The translations under genes were made by a program, and so were the position numbers. From Bacteroidales bacterium (GTDB lineage: Bacteria; Bacteroidota; Bacteroidia; Bacteroidales; Muribaculaceae), in NCBI GenBank assembly GCA_910575545.1, contig CAJTFH010000007.1, positions 69,360-128,189 on the forward strand: a DNA stretch of 58,830 nucleotides, given 5' to 3'. Positions within the stretch are counted from its first letter, which is position 1. Every line of letters starts with the position of its first letter. This document shows positions 38,128 to 48,637 of the stretch, piece by piece. The notes beneath the pieces were generated by a model. It did no database searches. It saw only the letters and a list, made by a program, of their open reading frames with translations, and was not told the origin of the DNA.

Positions 38128-38421
38128 TTAGAACTCGTAGTCGACGCATGCACGTGCCTCTTTGTGGCCAGCGAGGATTGCTGCTGCTGCTACGTGTGCC
38201 GGGTGGTCGGCATATACTGCCACGTCGGCCATCGTGTCGACCACGGCTGTCAGCACCACGTCCCATTGTTCGGCGGGGTTTTCGTTTATGCCGACCTCCA
38301 TTGAGCGTAGCACGCTGATATGTAGGGGCAATTCCATCAATGCGTCGCGGAATGATTCTGCCACTGCACGGCGCTCTTGCTGGGTGCCTGAAAGTTTGAA
38401 TGCAACGATATGTTTGACCAT
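38128..38421 (-). CDS. Dabb-family (stress-responsive A/B barrel) protein
   Basis: A 97-aa protein beginning MVKHIVAFKLSGTQQER, with NPAEQWDVVLTAVVDTMADVAVYADHPAHVAAAAIL. This is the dimeric alpha+beta barrel (Dabb) pattern, where HVVAFK and YxxHPxH recur. Some members are plant or polyketide enzymes, most are uncharacterised. It lies 30 bases after the ABC-F gene and 52 before purL, so read-through from ABC-F is likely. Confidence 0.85.
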   Translation of the reverse strand: MVKHIVAFKLSGTQQERRAVAESFRDALMELPLHISVLRSMEVGINENPAEQWDVVLTAVVDTMADVAVYADHPAHVAAAAILAGHKEARACVDYEF

Positions 38422-38451
38422 GTTCTTATGGGTTGTTTCTCGGTTTATGAA

Positions 38452-40152
<1,701 letters not shown>

Positions 40153-40241
40153 TCAGCTATTTGTATCCGGCAGATGTCATGAGTCCTGCCGTCTTGCCGA
40201 ATTTTACCACAAAGGTACAAAAAATCTGTTAAACCGAAGCA

Positions 40242-40273
40242 TTGCGGATGTTATGTAAACTCGTTATATTTGC
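40242..40273 (+). promoter_or_regulatory. Promoter of the histidine kinase gene
   Basis: TTG (40242-40244), 20 bases, TATATTTGC (40265-40273). It rules out an ATG at 40270 and supports the start at 40318. A leftward -7 element (40211-40218) for the ABC-F gene lies close by, so the promoters are divergent. Confidence 0.6.
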
Positions 40274-40317
40274 AATGTGTTTCCATAAATGTGGATACCT
40301 GCATTCCTGACAGACCA

Positions 40318-41787
40318 ATGGCGAAAAATCATATCATACGGCTTCACTGGAGGCTTTTCTTCCCTCTCATCGGATTGTTATGGCTGATTATAGGTATAAC
40401 GATAGCCTATTTTGTCAGCCATGAGAAGCAACGCCAGAAAGAAAACCTTGAAAACCGTTTGCTTAACGTAAACAATACTGTAGTTGCTGCTTATGAGCGC
40501 GGGGTGAACTTGCAGGAGACCGTAAACTTCATAAGGCTATTTACCAACAACACCACTCTCGCCCCATTGCGTATCACGGTCTATGACAATGACGGGGTTA
40601 TGATAGCTGATAATCCGGAGGCTACCATTTCTCTTTATGGCAATGACGGGGAGCCTAATCCCGATTTGCTGGCAATCTGGGACACCAGCGGCAACGCGAC
40701 AGTCCACGACATGGCCTATGATGACTGCAAGAGCATGATCAGCTCGAAGACGAGTGCCGACGGACTCATCCACTCATTTGCCGCGCTTCCATACAAAGGT
40801 GAAGTGCTTGCATTTCTGAGTATCGACCCGATGGTGTGGATTTTAGTGGTAGTGTTGGGCATTATATCGTCGGTGCTGGCTTATTTCGGTGTCAGGGCGA
40901 TATGCCGCAACGTATATGCCTTGCGAGATTTCGCACAAGCAATCTCTTCAGACCGGTTGCCCGACAATATAGATTCATCTCATTTCTCAAAAGATGAGTT
41001 GGGAGATGTATCCCGCAATCTTCTCACGTTATACCGCGACAAAATACATGCCGAGCATGAGAAGATGCATCATGAGCGTCAGATCGGGTTGAATATCAGC
41101 CATGAACTGAACACCCCGGTTGGAATAATAAAAGGATACCTTGATTCGGTGCTGAATGATGACAGTATGCCTGAGCCGTTGAGACACAGACTATTGGTGC
41201 GTGCCCAGCAAAATACCGACCGGCTCGCAAACTTGGTCAATGATGTGAGCATGGTCATGCGTCTGCAAGAAAATGCGTCGGTCAGCGGCTGTAAAACGCT
41301 TAATTTCCATGATATGGCAGCGCAACTTGGCGATGATATCGTGCAAGGGCATATCGCTGAAAACATGACGTTTGAATATGATGTGCCCGAACAGTGCTAT
41401 GTCACAGGCCATGAATCGTTGCTGACGAATGCCCTTCTGAATCTGGCATATAACGCAGCTCAGCATTCCGGCGGCACAAAGATGTCGTTGTGCTGGCTTA
41501 GGCAGGAAAACGGGAAGCATGTATTTATGTTTGCCGACAATGGCAATGGTGTTGAGGGCGAGCATCTCAACCGCCTGTTTGATATGTTTTATAGGATCGA
41601 TTCGGGGCGTTCACGCAAAAACGGAGGTTCGGGCCTCGGTCTGCCATTGGTTCACCGGATTATTACGGCAATGGGAGGGGAAATCACGGTTGGGAATGCT
41701 GATTCCGGGGGCTTGAAATTCATATTCAGTCTGCCTGCGGCATCAAAGCCAAACGACGATTCCGATGCCAGGCCGGCGGATGGTTGA
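40318..41787 (+). CDS. Orphan membrane sensor histidine kinase
   Basis: A 489-aa kinase, started at MAKNHIIRLHWRLF downstream of the promoter. A first helix (FPLIGLLWLIIGITIAYFVS) is followed by a periplasmic sensor of about 130 residues, a second helix (VWILVVVLGIISSVLAYFGV) and a HAMP-like linker. HisKA has NISHELNTPVGIIKGYLDS, and HATPase has LLNLAYNAAQHSGGT, DNGNGVEGEHL and GGSGLGLPLVHRII. No response regulator gene is next to it, so the partner is unknown. The frame ends in an acidic tail. Confidence 0.92.
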   Translation: MAKNHIIRLHWRLFFPLIGLLWLIIGITIAYFVSHEKQRQKENLENRLLNVNNTVVAAYERGVNLQETVNFIRLFTNNTTLAPLRITVYDNDGVMIADNPEATISLYGNDGEPNPDLLAIWDTSGNATVHDMAYDDCKSMISSKTSADGLIHSFAALPYKGEVLAFLSIDPMVWILVVVLGIISSVLAYFGVRAICRNVYALRDFAQAISSDRLPDNIDSSHFSKDELGDVSRNLLTLYRDKIHAEHEKMHHERQIGLNISHELNTPVGIIKGYLDSVLNDDSMPEPLRHRLLVRAQQNTDRLANLVNDVSMVMRLQENASVSGCKTLNFHDMAAQLGDDIVQGHIAENMTFEYDVPEQCYVTGHESLLTNALLNLAYNAAQHSGGTKMSLCWLRQENGKHVFMFADNGNGVEGEHLNRLFDMFYRIDSGRSRKNGGSGLGLPLVHRIITAMGGEITVGNADSGGLKFIFSLPAASKPNDDSDARPADG

Positions 41788-42233
41788 AATGGCCGAAAGG
41801 TTTGAGGGAGGATTAAGATGAGGAAGCGACGGGATATGGGGTTAAGGGATATGCAATTGGGGAGGGGATATTCAATGCTATGTAATAAATCATTGTTAAT
41901 TCTCCGAAAGCATTTAATGACAGAGGGGGCTGCACGTGTGTGCGGCTCCCTCCTTGTTGTCTGACCGGAATTCTTGGCTGTCATCACGACATTTGACTAC
42001 CGGGATTTTTTTGCAACAGTTGCATAAACTCAACTACTAATAACTATTCTTATTGCAATTCGATGATGCAAAGTTAATCGCTTGTTTTATTATTTGCAAC
42101 CATTCCGAATAACCGCATCCATTTTGTGCTGCATAATATGTTGGTTATTAGATTTATGATATTTGGTAATTTGTAGCAGATATTAAATCTGATTGGTTGT
42201 TGGGCGGAGTTGTTCCATTTAATGCTTTCAAAA
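41788..42233. other. Intergenic region with an unassigned leftward promoter
   Basis: 446 bases without a convincing gene. A leftward promoter is clear: TTG (42097-42099), 20 bases, TAACTTTGC (42068-42076). It points towards the 3' end of the kinase gene. A GC-rich hairpin follows at about 41927-41953 (GAGGGGGCTGC with GCGGCTCCCTC). A 111-codon leftward frame (41652-41987) partly overlaps the kinase gene and does not look like protein. A small RNA or antisense transcript is possible. Confidence 0.45.
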
Positions 42234-42857
42234 TCATTCGTCAGAGCTGCTGTCGGTAGATGTTTCTGATATATCGCCGAGAGATTCTTCGATTTTTTGC
42301 ATATCGCGTTTGAATCGGTGGTTCATGTTCCATCCGATAACCCCTCCGGCAAGTGCTCCGGCAAGCGCCCCGAATAACATGGGTGGTTCTTTATGGCTGT
42401 CGAAGAACCACATAAGCATACCTATCAATGGTATGGCGAGTGTTATCAGGATGGTCTTCATGCGTTGACGTATGATGGAAAAACGTTTAATGAACCTTAT
42501 GGCATCTACTGTGGGAAGGATTGAGAAATCGGCACGTTTCAGCATTCTGGTCTGTATGAATGTGAAGCATCCTGCCAGGGCGCAGAAAATGCAGTAGAAG
42601 GCCACGAACCATCCGGGTATATGCATGTCATGCACTAATGGCACGAGTGCCGCGAGGCATCCTGCCATGGCAAACAATGGGCGTTTGAGCCTTGACACCA
42701 ATCGTTCTTTCAGACTTTTGGCTTTTTCTATCTGCGGAGGTCTTATGTTGACCTGGCGCCAAGTTTGCCTGAGCTGTTCTATGTCGTGGATATGTTTCAT
42801 ATTGTTGAATTCTGAATAATTGCTGAATCGTTTTTTTGTGGGTTTCTCATTCATCAC
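42234..42857 (-). CDS. Membrane protein paired with the ECF sigma factor
   Basis: A 207-aa protein of no known family. The first 75 residues are charged and cytosolic-looking (IEQLRQTWRQVNIRPPQIEKAKSLKERL). About four hydrophobic helices follow (AMAGCLAALVPLVH, FVAFYCIFCALAGCFTFI, ILITLAIPLIGMLMWFF and FGALAGALAGGVIGW). The tail is acidic and Ser-rich (SETSTDSSSDE). It overlaps the sigma gene by 11 bases. The soluble head plus membrane layout fits an anti-sigma factor, but no zinc-type motif is visible, so that role is inference. Confidence 0.7.
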   Translation of the reverse strand: MMNEKPTKKRFSNYSEFNNMKHIHDIEQLRQTWRQVNIRPPQIEKAKSLKERLVSRLKRPLFAMAGCLAALVPLVHDMHIPGWFVAFYCIFCALAGCFTFIQTRMLKRADFSILPTVDAIRFIKRFSIIRQRMKTILITLAIPLIGMLMWFFDSHKEPPMLFGALAGALAGGVIGWNMNHRFKRDMQKIEESLGDISETSTDSSSDE

Positions 42858-43350
42858 TCATTCGGCTGAGCTTCTGTTTGCACCGGCTTAGTCTTGCTGC
42901 AACGTTGCCCCGGCTCAAACCTGTGACTTCGGCGATTTCCTGATAGCTTTTCTCGTCGAGCCACATCAGCACAATGGCTTTGTCGAGTGCCGGAAGGCGG
43001 TTTATGAGCTGGTACATTTCGCGTAGACAGGCTGCGTGCTCATGGTCGTCGGTGGCTTTGTCGGCCAGTTCCATCATTGAGTCCTGTTCGAGACTGATGT
43101 TTGAGGAGTGTTTGCGCTGACGCCTGAAATGGCTGATGCATGTGTTGATGGTTATGCGATAAATCCATGTGCTCAGGGCTGCTTCTTTTTTGAAGCGGGG
43201 TAGTGCCTGCCAGATGTTTATGAGGGTTTCCTGATAGAGGTCTTTGAAGTGTTCGCTGTCGCGGGCATACATGTAGCATACCTTCGTGACGACGGCCTTG
43301 TTTTCCTCCATCAGTTGTTGGAAATCCTGTTCTTGGTTTCGTGTTGTCAT
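42847..43350 (-). CDS. ECF-type RNA polymerase sigma factor
   Basis: A 167-aa sigma factor with region 2 (EHFKDLYQETLINIWQALPRFKKEAALSTWIYRITINTCISHFRRQ) and region 4 (LDEKSYQEIAEVTGLSRGNVAARLSRCKQKLSRM). Length and layout are usual for an extracytoplasmic-function sigma. It redirects transcription in response to a signal passed by its partner, probably the membrane protein encoded next. Target promoters cannot be read from this window. Confidence 0.93.
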   Translation of the reverse strand: MTTRNQEQDFQQLMEENKAVVTKVCYMYARDSEHFKDLYQETLINIWQALPRFKKEAALSTWIYRITINTCISHFRRQRKHSSNISLEQDSMMELADKATDDHEHAACLREMYQLINRLPALDKAIVLMWLDEKSYQEIAEVTGLSRGNVAARLSRCKQKLSRMSDE

Positions 43351-43435
43351 TTGTCAGGTTAGACGCTGTTTTGCCTGTGGCAGTTACACATGGGCAAAAT
43401 AATTCCGGGGTACAGGTAAGCCTGTCGTAGCTTGG

Positions 43436-44554
43436 TCAGCGGGCGGCTTTGAAATATAGCACCACGGCGATTATGGTGTAGAGGCAGTTTGGAATCCACA
43501 TGGCCACCAGAGGGGATGTCAGGCCTGACACGGCAAAAGAGGATGTGACTGTCATAAAAAGGATATAGCTGAAACTCAGCACAAGGCCCAGGCCTATGTT
43601 GACCCCCATTCCGCCTTTTACTTTTTTCGAGGACAGCGACATGCCGATTACGGTGAGTATGAAGGCGGCCGCGCACATTGCAAACCGCTTCTCGTATTCG
43701 ATTTCAAAGGCTTTTATGTTGGCTACGCCACGTTCTTTCTGCCTGTTGATATATTCAATCAGCTGGGGGGAGGTGAGCATCTCCTGGTCGTTCCTCCCGA
43801 TAAGGAAGTCGCGCGGCTCGAATGGGATTACGGTGTCGAGGCGTTGGCCGCGTGTGATGTATTCCCGGTTCCCTTTGAATTCGCGGATAGTGTAGTCGCG
43901 CACCTGCCACTGGTATAGGGTGTCCCATTTGATTGAGAGCGATGACAGGCGCGATACCAGTTTTTTGTCTTTGAACTGTTCCAAAGAGAAGCGGTAGCCG
44001 GTCTTGGTCGTATTATCGTAGCGGCTCATATAGGCTATCCGCCCGGGAGCTACCTGCATCATTATGTTGTCGCCGTAGTCGACGCGTCGGTTTTTGACGT
44101 AGGTGTTGGTATAGTCGATCCGTTTTACGTTTGCTGGCGGTATTATGTATGCTCCGAGCACGAAAGTTCCGGCGGCTATTATCGCAGCTGAGATAAGATA
44201 TGGTCGCAGAAGTCGCCTGAAGCTCATGCCGCTAGAAAGCATGGCTATTATTTCGGAGTTGTCGGCAAGTTTTGAGGTGAAGAATATTACGGCGATGAAG
44301 GTGAACAGCGGGCTGAACTGGTTGGCGAAATAGGGGAGAAAGTTGAGGAAGTAGTCGAATACGGTGGCTTTCAGCGGCGCTTTGATGAACGACTCCAGCT
44401 TTTCGTTGATGTCGAACATTATCACGATGGCCAGAATCAGAATGATTGCGAAAATATATGTTCCGAGGAATTTGCGTATGATATACCAGTCGAGCAAATT
44501 CACCGGAGATTTTTTCCAGAATGGTGTCATAGCTGCCAAGCTCATTCTTTTCAT
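43436..44554 (-). CDS. LptF/LptG-family permease
   Basis: A 372-aa membrane protein started at MKRMSLAAMTPFWKK (44554); an alternative is MTPFWKK (44530). Longer frames overlap tgt and are not plausible. LLDWYIIRKFLGTYIFAIILILAIVIMFDINEKLE and GMSFRRLLRPYLISAAIIAAGTFVLGAYIIPPANVKR are family blocks. A periplasmic beta region and three C-terminal helices follow. LptF/G form the inner-membrane part of the LPS export ABC transporter. It starts about 50 bases after the tgt stop, so the two are probably co-transcribed. Confidence 0.9.
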   Translation of the reverse strand: MKRMSLAAMTPFWKKSPVNLLDWYIIRKFLGTYIFAIILILAIVIMFDINEKLESFIKAPLKATVFDYFLNFLPYFANQFSPLFTFIAVIFFTSKLADNSEIIAMLSSGMSFRRLLRPYLISAAIIAAGTFVLGAYIIPPANVKRIDYTNTYVKNRRVDYGDNIMMQVAPGRIAYMSRYDNTTKTGYRFSLEQFKDKKLVSRLSSLSIKWDTLYQWQVRDYTIREFKGNREYITRGQRLDTVIPFEPRDFLIGRNDQEMLTSPQLIEYINRQKERGVANIKAFEIEYEKRFAMCAAAFILTVIGMSLSSKKVKGGMGVNIGLGLVLSFSYILFMTVTSSFAVSGLTSPLVAMWIPNCLYTIIAVVLYFKAAR

Positions 44555-44604
44555 CGTGGCGGGGGCTGTTGTTGGAAGGTTGTCTGAGGATATGATTCTG
44601 TTAA

Positions 44605-45735
44605 TCACAGGCGTGTGGTCACTCTCTCGACCATCACCCGTTTCCATGCCGGAAAATCCCCGGCTATGATATGACGGCGAGCCTCGCCGACAAGCCATAG
44701 GTAGAAAGCGAGATTGTGGATAGATGCTATCTGCATGGCAAGCAGCTCCTGGCTGATGAAGAGGTGGCGCAGGTATGCTTTCGTGTAGACCTGGTCAACG
44801 AAGCAGTCGCTGTCGGGCTGCAATGGGGTGAAGTCGTCGGCCCATTTCTTGTTGCGCATGTTCATTATGCCGTCGGGGGTGAAGAGCATGCCGTTGCGTC
44901 CGTTGCGTGTGGGCATCACACAGTCCATCATGTCGACGCCACGGTCGATGGCTTCGAGGATATTGGCCGGTGTGCCGACTCCCATTAGGTAACGGGGTTT
45001 GTCGGCTGGCAGGATTTCGTTGACCACCTCAATCATCTCATACATGGTTTCGGCAGGTTCGCCGACAGCCAGCCCTCCGATGGCGTTGCCGTCGGCGCCG
45101 AGTTCTGACACTTTCGAGGCGGCTTCACGTCGCAGGTCGGGATAGGTGCATCCTTGCACAATCGGGAAGAAGCTCTGCCGGTAGCCGTAGAGCCCTTCGG
45201 TTGCGTTGAAATGATCCCAGCCGCGTTTTAGCCAACGCATTGTCAAATCGAGCGATCTGCGGGCATACTGGCGGTCGGCTGTGCCCGGAGTACACTCATC
45301 AAGCGCCATCATTATGTCGGAACCGATTTGACGTTGTATGTCAACGGTTTTTTCGGGAGTGAACAGGTGTTTGCTTCCGTCGATATGGCTGCGGAACCAT
45401 GCCCCCTCTTCAGTGAGTTTGCGGTTCTCGGCGAGGGAAAACACTTGGAAACCTCCGCTGTCGGTCAGTATGGGGCGGTTCCAGCCTCCGAATTTATGAA
45501 GTCCGCCAGCCCGGTGCAGAATGTCGGTGCCCGGACGCAGGTAGAGGTGGTATGTGTTGCCGAGTATGATCTGAGCCTTTATGTCGTCGCGTAGTTCGCG
45601 CATATGCACACCTTTGACTGCGGCACATGTGCCCACTGGCATGAATATTGGTGTCTCTATATGGCCGTGGTCGGTCTGGATAAGTCCGGCACGCGCATTT
45701 GTGCCCTCTGAGGCGGCTACAACTTTGAATTCCAT
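44605..45735 (-). CDS. tgt: tRNA-guanine transglycosylase
   Basis: A 376-aa enzyme that swaps guanine for a queuosine precursor at the wobble base of certain tRNAs. ARAGLIQTDHGHIETPIFMPVGT, LTDSGGFQVFSLA, PRYLMGVGTPANILEAIDRGVDMMDCV and VMPTRNGRNGMLFT match the family. The active-site Asp is in LTDSGG and the second is in GVDMMDC. The start MEFKVVAASEGTNARAG is supported by conserved N-terminal layout. Its promoter lies so close that the mRNA has almost no leader. Confidence 0.97.
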   Translation of the reverse strand: MEFKVVAASEGTNARAGLIQTDHGHIETPIFMPVGTCAAVKGVHMRELRDDIKAQIILGNTYHLYLRPGTDILHRAGGLHKFGGWNRPILTDSGGFQVFSLAENRKLTEEGAWFRSHIDGSKHLFTPEKTVDIQRQIGSDIMMALDECTPGTADRQYARRSLDLTMRWLKRGWDHFNATEGLYGYRQSFFPIVQGCTYPDLRREAASKVSELGADGNAIGGLAVGEPAETMYEMIEVVNEILPADKPRYLMGVGTPANILEAIDRGVDMMDCVMPTRNGRNGMLFTPDGIMNMRNKKWADDFTPLQPDSDCFVDQVYTKAYLRHLFISQELLAMQIASIHNLAFYLWLVGEARRHIIAGDFPAWKRVMVERVTTRL

Positions 45736-45738
45736 GAT

Positions 45739-45770
45739 GCAAAATTACAATATTCCCCCCACACATCAAA
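45739..45770 (-). promoter_or_regulatory. tgt promoter directly abutting the start codon
   Basis: Leftward TTTG (45767-45770), 19 bases, TAATTTTGC (45739-45747), with the tgt ATG at 45735-45733. The expected start site, about 5-7 bases past the -7 element, falls on the ATG. The transcript would be leaderless or nearly so. Confidence 0.65.
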
Positions 45771-45774
45771 ACCC

Positions 45775-46350
45775 TCATTTCTGGCGCGGAATGCCTGTTT
45801 GCAGGCAGTTTATGGCGATGCGGTAGAAAATTGCTGCGTTGTTGCCGGGGTTGAATGCGGTGAAGGGGATTATAAGGCGGCGAATCGGTGAGTTATGGGT
45901 AAACGTCAGTATGATGCGGTTTTTACGCAATTCACAATCACGCATCATAGCGGGAGGAATGCAGATGGCATGTGGCGCTTCTGAAGGCTCGATATCTTCA
46001 TCGATTGGAGGTAGTGGCTGATATGTGATTGATATTCTTCCGTCGGGCATAATGGCGACCTGCTGGGGGTATACGGCCATTATGGCGCTCCGGCTGGCCA
46101 TGGTGCTGAACCATCCGATTATAATTCCGAATGGATATAGTGTCAACAGCAGTGCCGCCGCCACAACCAGCCACCGCCAGTCGTATGCCCCGGCCACCGC
46201 AAGCCCTAACACAGGCAATGCCAACAGCCACCACAGTCTGTTGAGCCGCTCGCGCATTGTCTCGGCTGCATGTGCCGCCGCCCCGGGAGTGAAAACTACT
46301 GTGGCGGACGATGTTGAGTCTGTGGTATGTTTCGGTTTTTCCGTTTGCAT
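45775..46350 (-). CDS. Small membrane protein of unknown function
   Basis: A 191-aa protein started at MQTEKPKHTTDS (46350), downstream of a leftward -7 element TACCTTTG (46401-46408). The frame is open for 77 more codons upstream, but those lie over the promoter. Two hydrophobic helices (LWWLLALPVLGLAVAGAYDW, WLVVAAALLLTLYPFGIIIGW) precede a soluble beta-rich domain with VAIMPDGRISITYQPL and IRRLIIPFTAFNPGNNA. The order (two helices then a small beta domain) resembles membrane-anchored PH-like proteins, but I cannot confirm it. Confidence 0.7.
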   Translation of the reverse strand: MQTEKPKHTTDSTSSATVVFTPGAAAHAAETMRERLNRLWWLLALPVLGLAVAGAYDWRWLVVAAALLLTLYPFGIIIGWFSTMASRSAIMAVYPQQVAIMPDGRISITYQPLPPIDEDIEPSEAPHAICIPPAMMRDCELRKNRIILTFTHNSPIRRLIIPFTAFNPGNNAAIFYRIAINCLQTGIPRQK

Positions 46351-46553
46351 TGATGGTTTTATCAAACTTGTTTCGATAATGCGGTGTCTGCCGTGCAATA
46401 CAAAGGTAGCTATTTTTATGATAGAGATACGTGCGTTGATGTTTTTTATAAGTCTGGGTGTCGGATTTTTATGAATCCTGTGGAGAATTATAACATTACG
46501 GGATGATTTACGTTTTAGGGTTATATGGTTTAAGACTTTAAATGGAATGAAAT

Positions 46554-47900
46554 ATGGAGAACGGCAGGGCGCAGTTTTCAACGAAGTTGGGAGTGGTGGC
46601 TGTCACGGTGGGTTCTGCCGTGGGTCTGGGGAATATATGGCGGTTTCCTTTTGAAGCGGGGATTCATGGCGGCGGGGCGTTTCTGCTGCTTAACCTGTTT
46701 TTCGTGTTTGTGATAGGTGTGCCTGTGATTTGCGCGGAGTTTATCATAGGGAGGCATACGGGGTCGAATGTGCGCACGGCATTCCGAAAGGTCGCTCCCG
46801 GAAAGGCCTGGGGCGTGGTGGGGTTCATCGGCCTGTTAGCGTCGATTCTGATTATCAGCTTTTATTCGGTTGTGGCCGGATGGACGATGGAATATATCTA
46901 CCAGTCGTTTACGGGTTTTTCGGGGGTGCATTCCGTTGAAGGGCTTCACGACAGGTTTGATGCTTTTGCTGCCTCAAACTGGCGTCCGGCGATGTGGACT
47001 GTGTTGTTCCTGCTGTGCAATTATGTTATACTGGTCAGAGGGGTGGAGAAAGGTATCGAAAAGATGTCGAACATATTGATGCCGCTGCTGTTTCTGATTC
47101 TGATTATTTTTGCGGTGCATTCTTTGACACTCCCGGCTGCGAGTGAGGGTCTGGAGTTCCTGTTCAACCCCGATTTCTCGAAGATTACGCCAAGGGTGGT
47201 GTTGGGCGCCATGGGGCAGGCGTTTTTCTCACTGAGCCTTGGCCTGGGGTGTCTGATTACTTATTCAAGCTATTTCACCCGTAAGACGGGATTGATGAAA
47301 ACGGCCTTTCTAACTGCCGGGTTGGATACTTTGGTGGCTGTTTTGGCAGGAGTGATTATATTCCCGGCAGTATTTTCGTTTGGTCAGGAACCTGCTGCCG
47401 GGCCGAAACTGGTGTTTGAAGTGCTGCCGTCGGTGTTTGCCAATCTGCCGGGGAGCATGTTCTGGTCGGCTGCGTTTTTTGTGCTGCTGTTCCTGGCGTC
47501 GCTCACTTCCACTATATCGATGAGTGAAATCCAGATAGCCTATTTCATGGAGGAGCGGAATATGCGCCGCAGCGGGGCTACGAATCTCAGTGTCTTGATT
47601 GCCATGGTGTTGGGCGTTGGATGCGCGTTGTCATTCGGTTGTCTGGGTAATCTGAAAATCGGGGGTATGACGCTGTTTAATCTTTTCGACTATGTTTCGT
47701 CGAATATTCTGCTTCCTGTGGGAGGATTTCTGCTTTCGTTGTTTGTGGGTTGGTCGCTCAAACGGAGTATAATCGTCAAAGAGCTGCTCAACGGTTCCGA
47801 TAGCCGCTGGCAGCGTCGGCTTGTCGGGGGGATTGTGTTTTGTCTGAGGTTCATCGCCCCGGTTTGCATACTCGCGGTATTCGTCTACGGGCTGTTGTAG
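46554..47900 (+). CDS. Neurotransmitter:sodium symporter (NSS/SNF family)
   Basis: A 448-aa LeuT-fold transporter with about 11-12 helices. The first helix has the sodium and substrate site VAVTVGSAVGLGNIWRFPFEA, then GGGAFLLLNLFFVFVIGVPVICAE. It imports an amino acid or similar solute with Na+. The Na+ gradient can be fed by the decarboxylase pump in this window. No regulator lies beside it. It converges on radC. Confidence 0.93.
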   Translation: MENGRAQFSTKLGVVAVTVGSAVGLGNIWRFPFEAGIHGGGAFLLLNLFFVFVIGVPVICAEFIIGRHTGSNVRTAFRKVAPGKAWGVVGFIGLLASILIISFYSVVAGWTMEYIYQSFTGFSGVHSVEGLHDRFDAFAASNWRPAMWTVLFLLCNYVILVRGVEKGIEKMSNILMPLLFLILIIFAVHSLTLPAASEGLEFLFNPDFSKITPRVVLGAMGQAFFSLSLGLGCLITYSSYFTRKTGLMKTAFLTAGLDTLVAVLAGVIIFPAVFSFGQEPAAGPKLVFEVLPSVFANLPGSMFWSAAFFVLLFLASLTSTISMSEIQIAYFMEERNMRRSGATNLSVLIAMVLGVGCALSFGCLGNLKIGGMTLFNLFDYVSSNILLPVGGFLLSLFVGWSLKRSIIVKELLNGSDSRWQRRLVGGIVFCLRFIAPVCILAVFVYGLL

Positions 47901-47908
47901 CTTTGGGG

Positions 47909-48628
47909 TCAGAGGCGGTTGTTATCGCGGTAGGAGTAGAACTGTGAGGGGCCGATGATTACGTGATCCTGCACCGGCACGTCGATTACTTTGCATACGT
48001 CGATTATGCGCCTGGTGAGGTTGTCGTCGGAGGCAGAAGGCATCATGGTTCCCGAAGGATGGTTATGGACGAGTATTATAGCCGACGACAGATGGTCGAT
48101 TGCAGTTTTTGCAATCAGTTTTATATCGACCGAGGTGCTTGACAGTCCCCCTTTGCTCACCCGGTCGGCATATACCACCCGGTTCGCACGGTTGAGATGA
48201 AGCACCCAGAATTCTTCGTAATTCAGGCGTTCAAGGCGTGAGCGCATGTATGTGTGGACGTCGCGGCTGCATGTCATCTGCGGATCCTGGCAGTCAAGCG
48301 AGGTCTGCACACGGCTTCCGAATGCCATGGCGGCGACAAGCAGTGTGGCTTTGGCGTCGCCGACCCCTTTGTATTTTTTCTTCAGTTCGGCAATCGACAT
48401 GCGCGCCAACACGCGCAGACGGTTGTCGCAATCCTGGAGGATTTCACGGCTAAGATCAAGGACTGATTTCCCGGGCACGCCTGAACCGAGTAGCAGGGCG
48501 AGGAGTTCCACGTCGGAAAGCGAGTCCATGCCGCCCCGCAGGGCTTTCTCGCGTGGCTTTTCGTCGTCGTTAAGGGCGCGTATGGGGATGGTTGACGTGG
48601 GCGTTTTCTGTAGGTTTCCGTTTGTCAT
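47909..48628 (-). CDS. radC: RadC/JAMM-domain protein
   Basis: A 239-aa protein with an N-terminal helix-hairpin-helix-like region (LSDVELLALLLGSGVPGKSVLDLSREIL) and a C-terminal JAB/MPN metal domain. The metal motif reads LVHNHPSGTMMPSASDDNLT. Long annotated as DNA repair protein RadC, its true role is debated. It is the last gene of a five-gene leftward operon, 9 bases after a GT2 gene. Confidence 0.94.
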   Translation of the reverse strand: MTNGNLQKTPTSTIPIRALNDDEKPREKALRGGMDSLSDVELLALLLGSGVPGKSVLDLSREILQDCDNRLRVLARMSIAELKKKYKGVGDAKATLLVAAMAFGSRVQTSLDCQDPQMTCSRDVHTYMRSRLERLNYEEFWVLHLNRANRVVYADRVSKGGLSSTSVDIKLIAKTAIDHLSSAIILVHNHPSGTMMPSASDDNLTRRIIDVCKVIDVPVQDHVIIGPSQFYSYRDNNRL

Positions 48629-48637
48629 GTCGGTGTG

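Noticed and set aside
41652-41987. 111-codon leftward frame behind the unassigned promoter
   Set aside because: It overlaps the kinase gene end, has irregular composition and no recognisable domain. A non-coding transcript is more likely.
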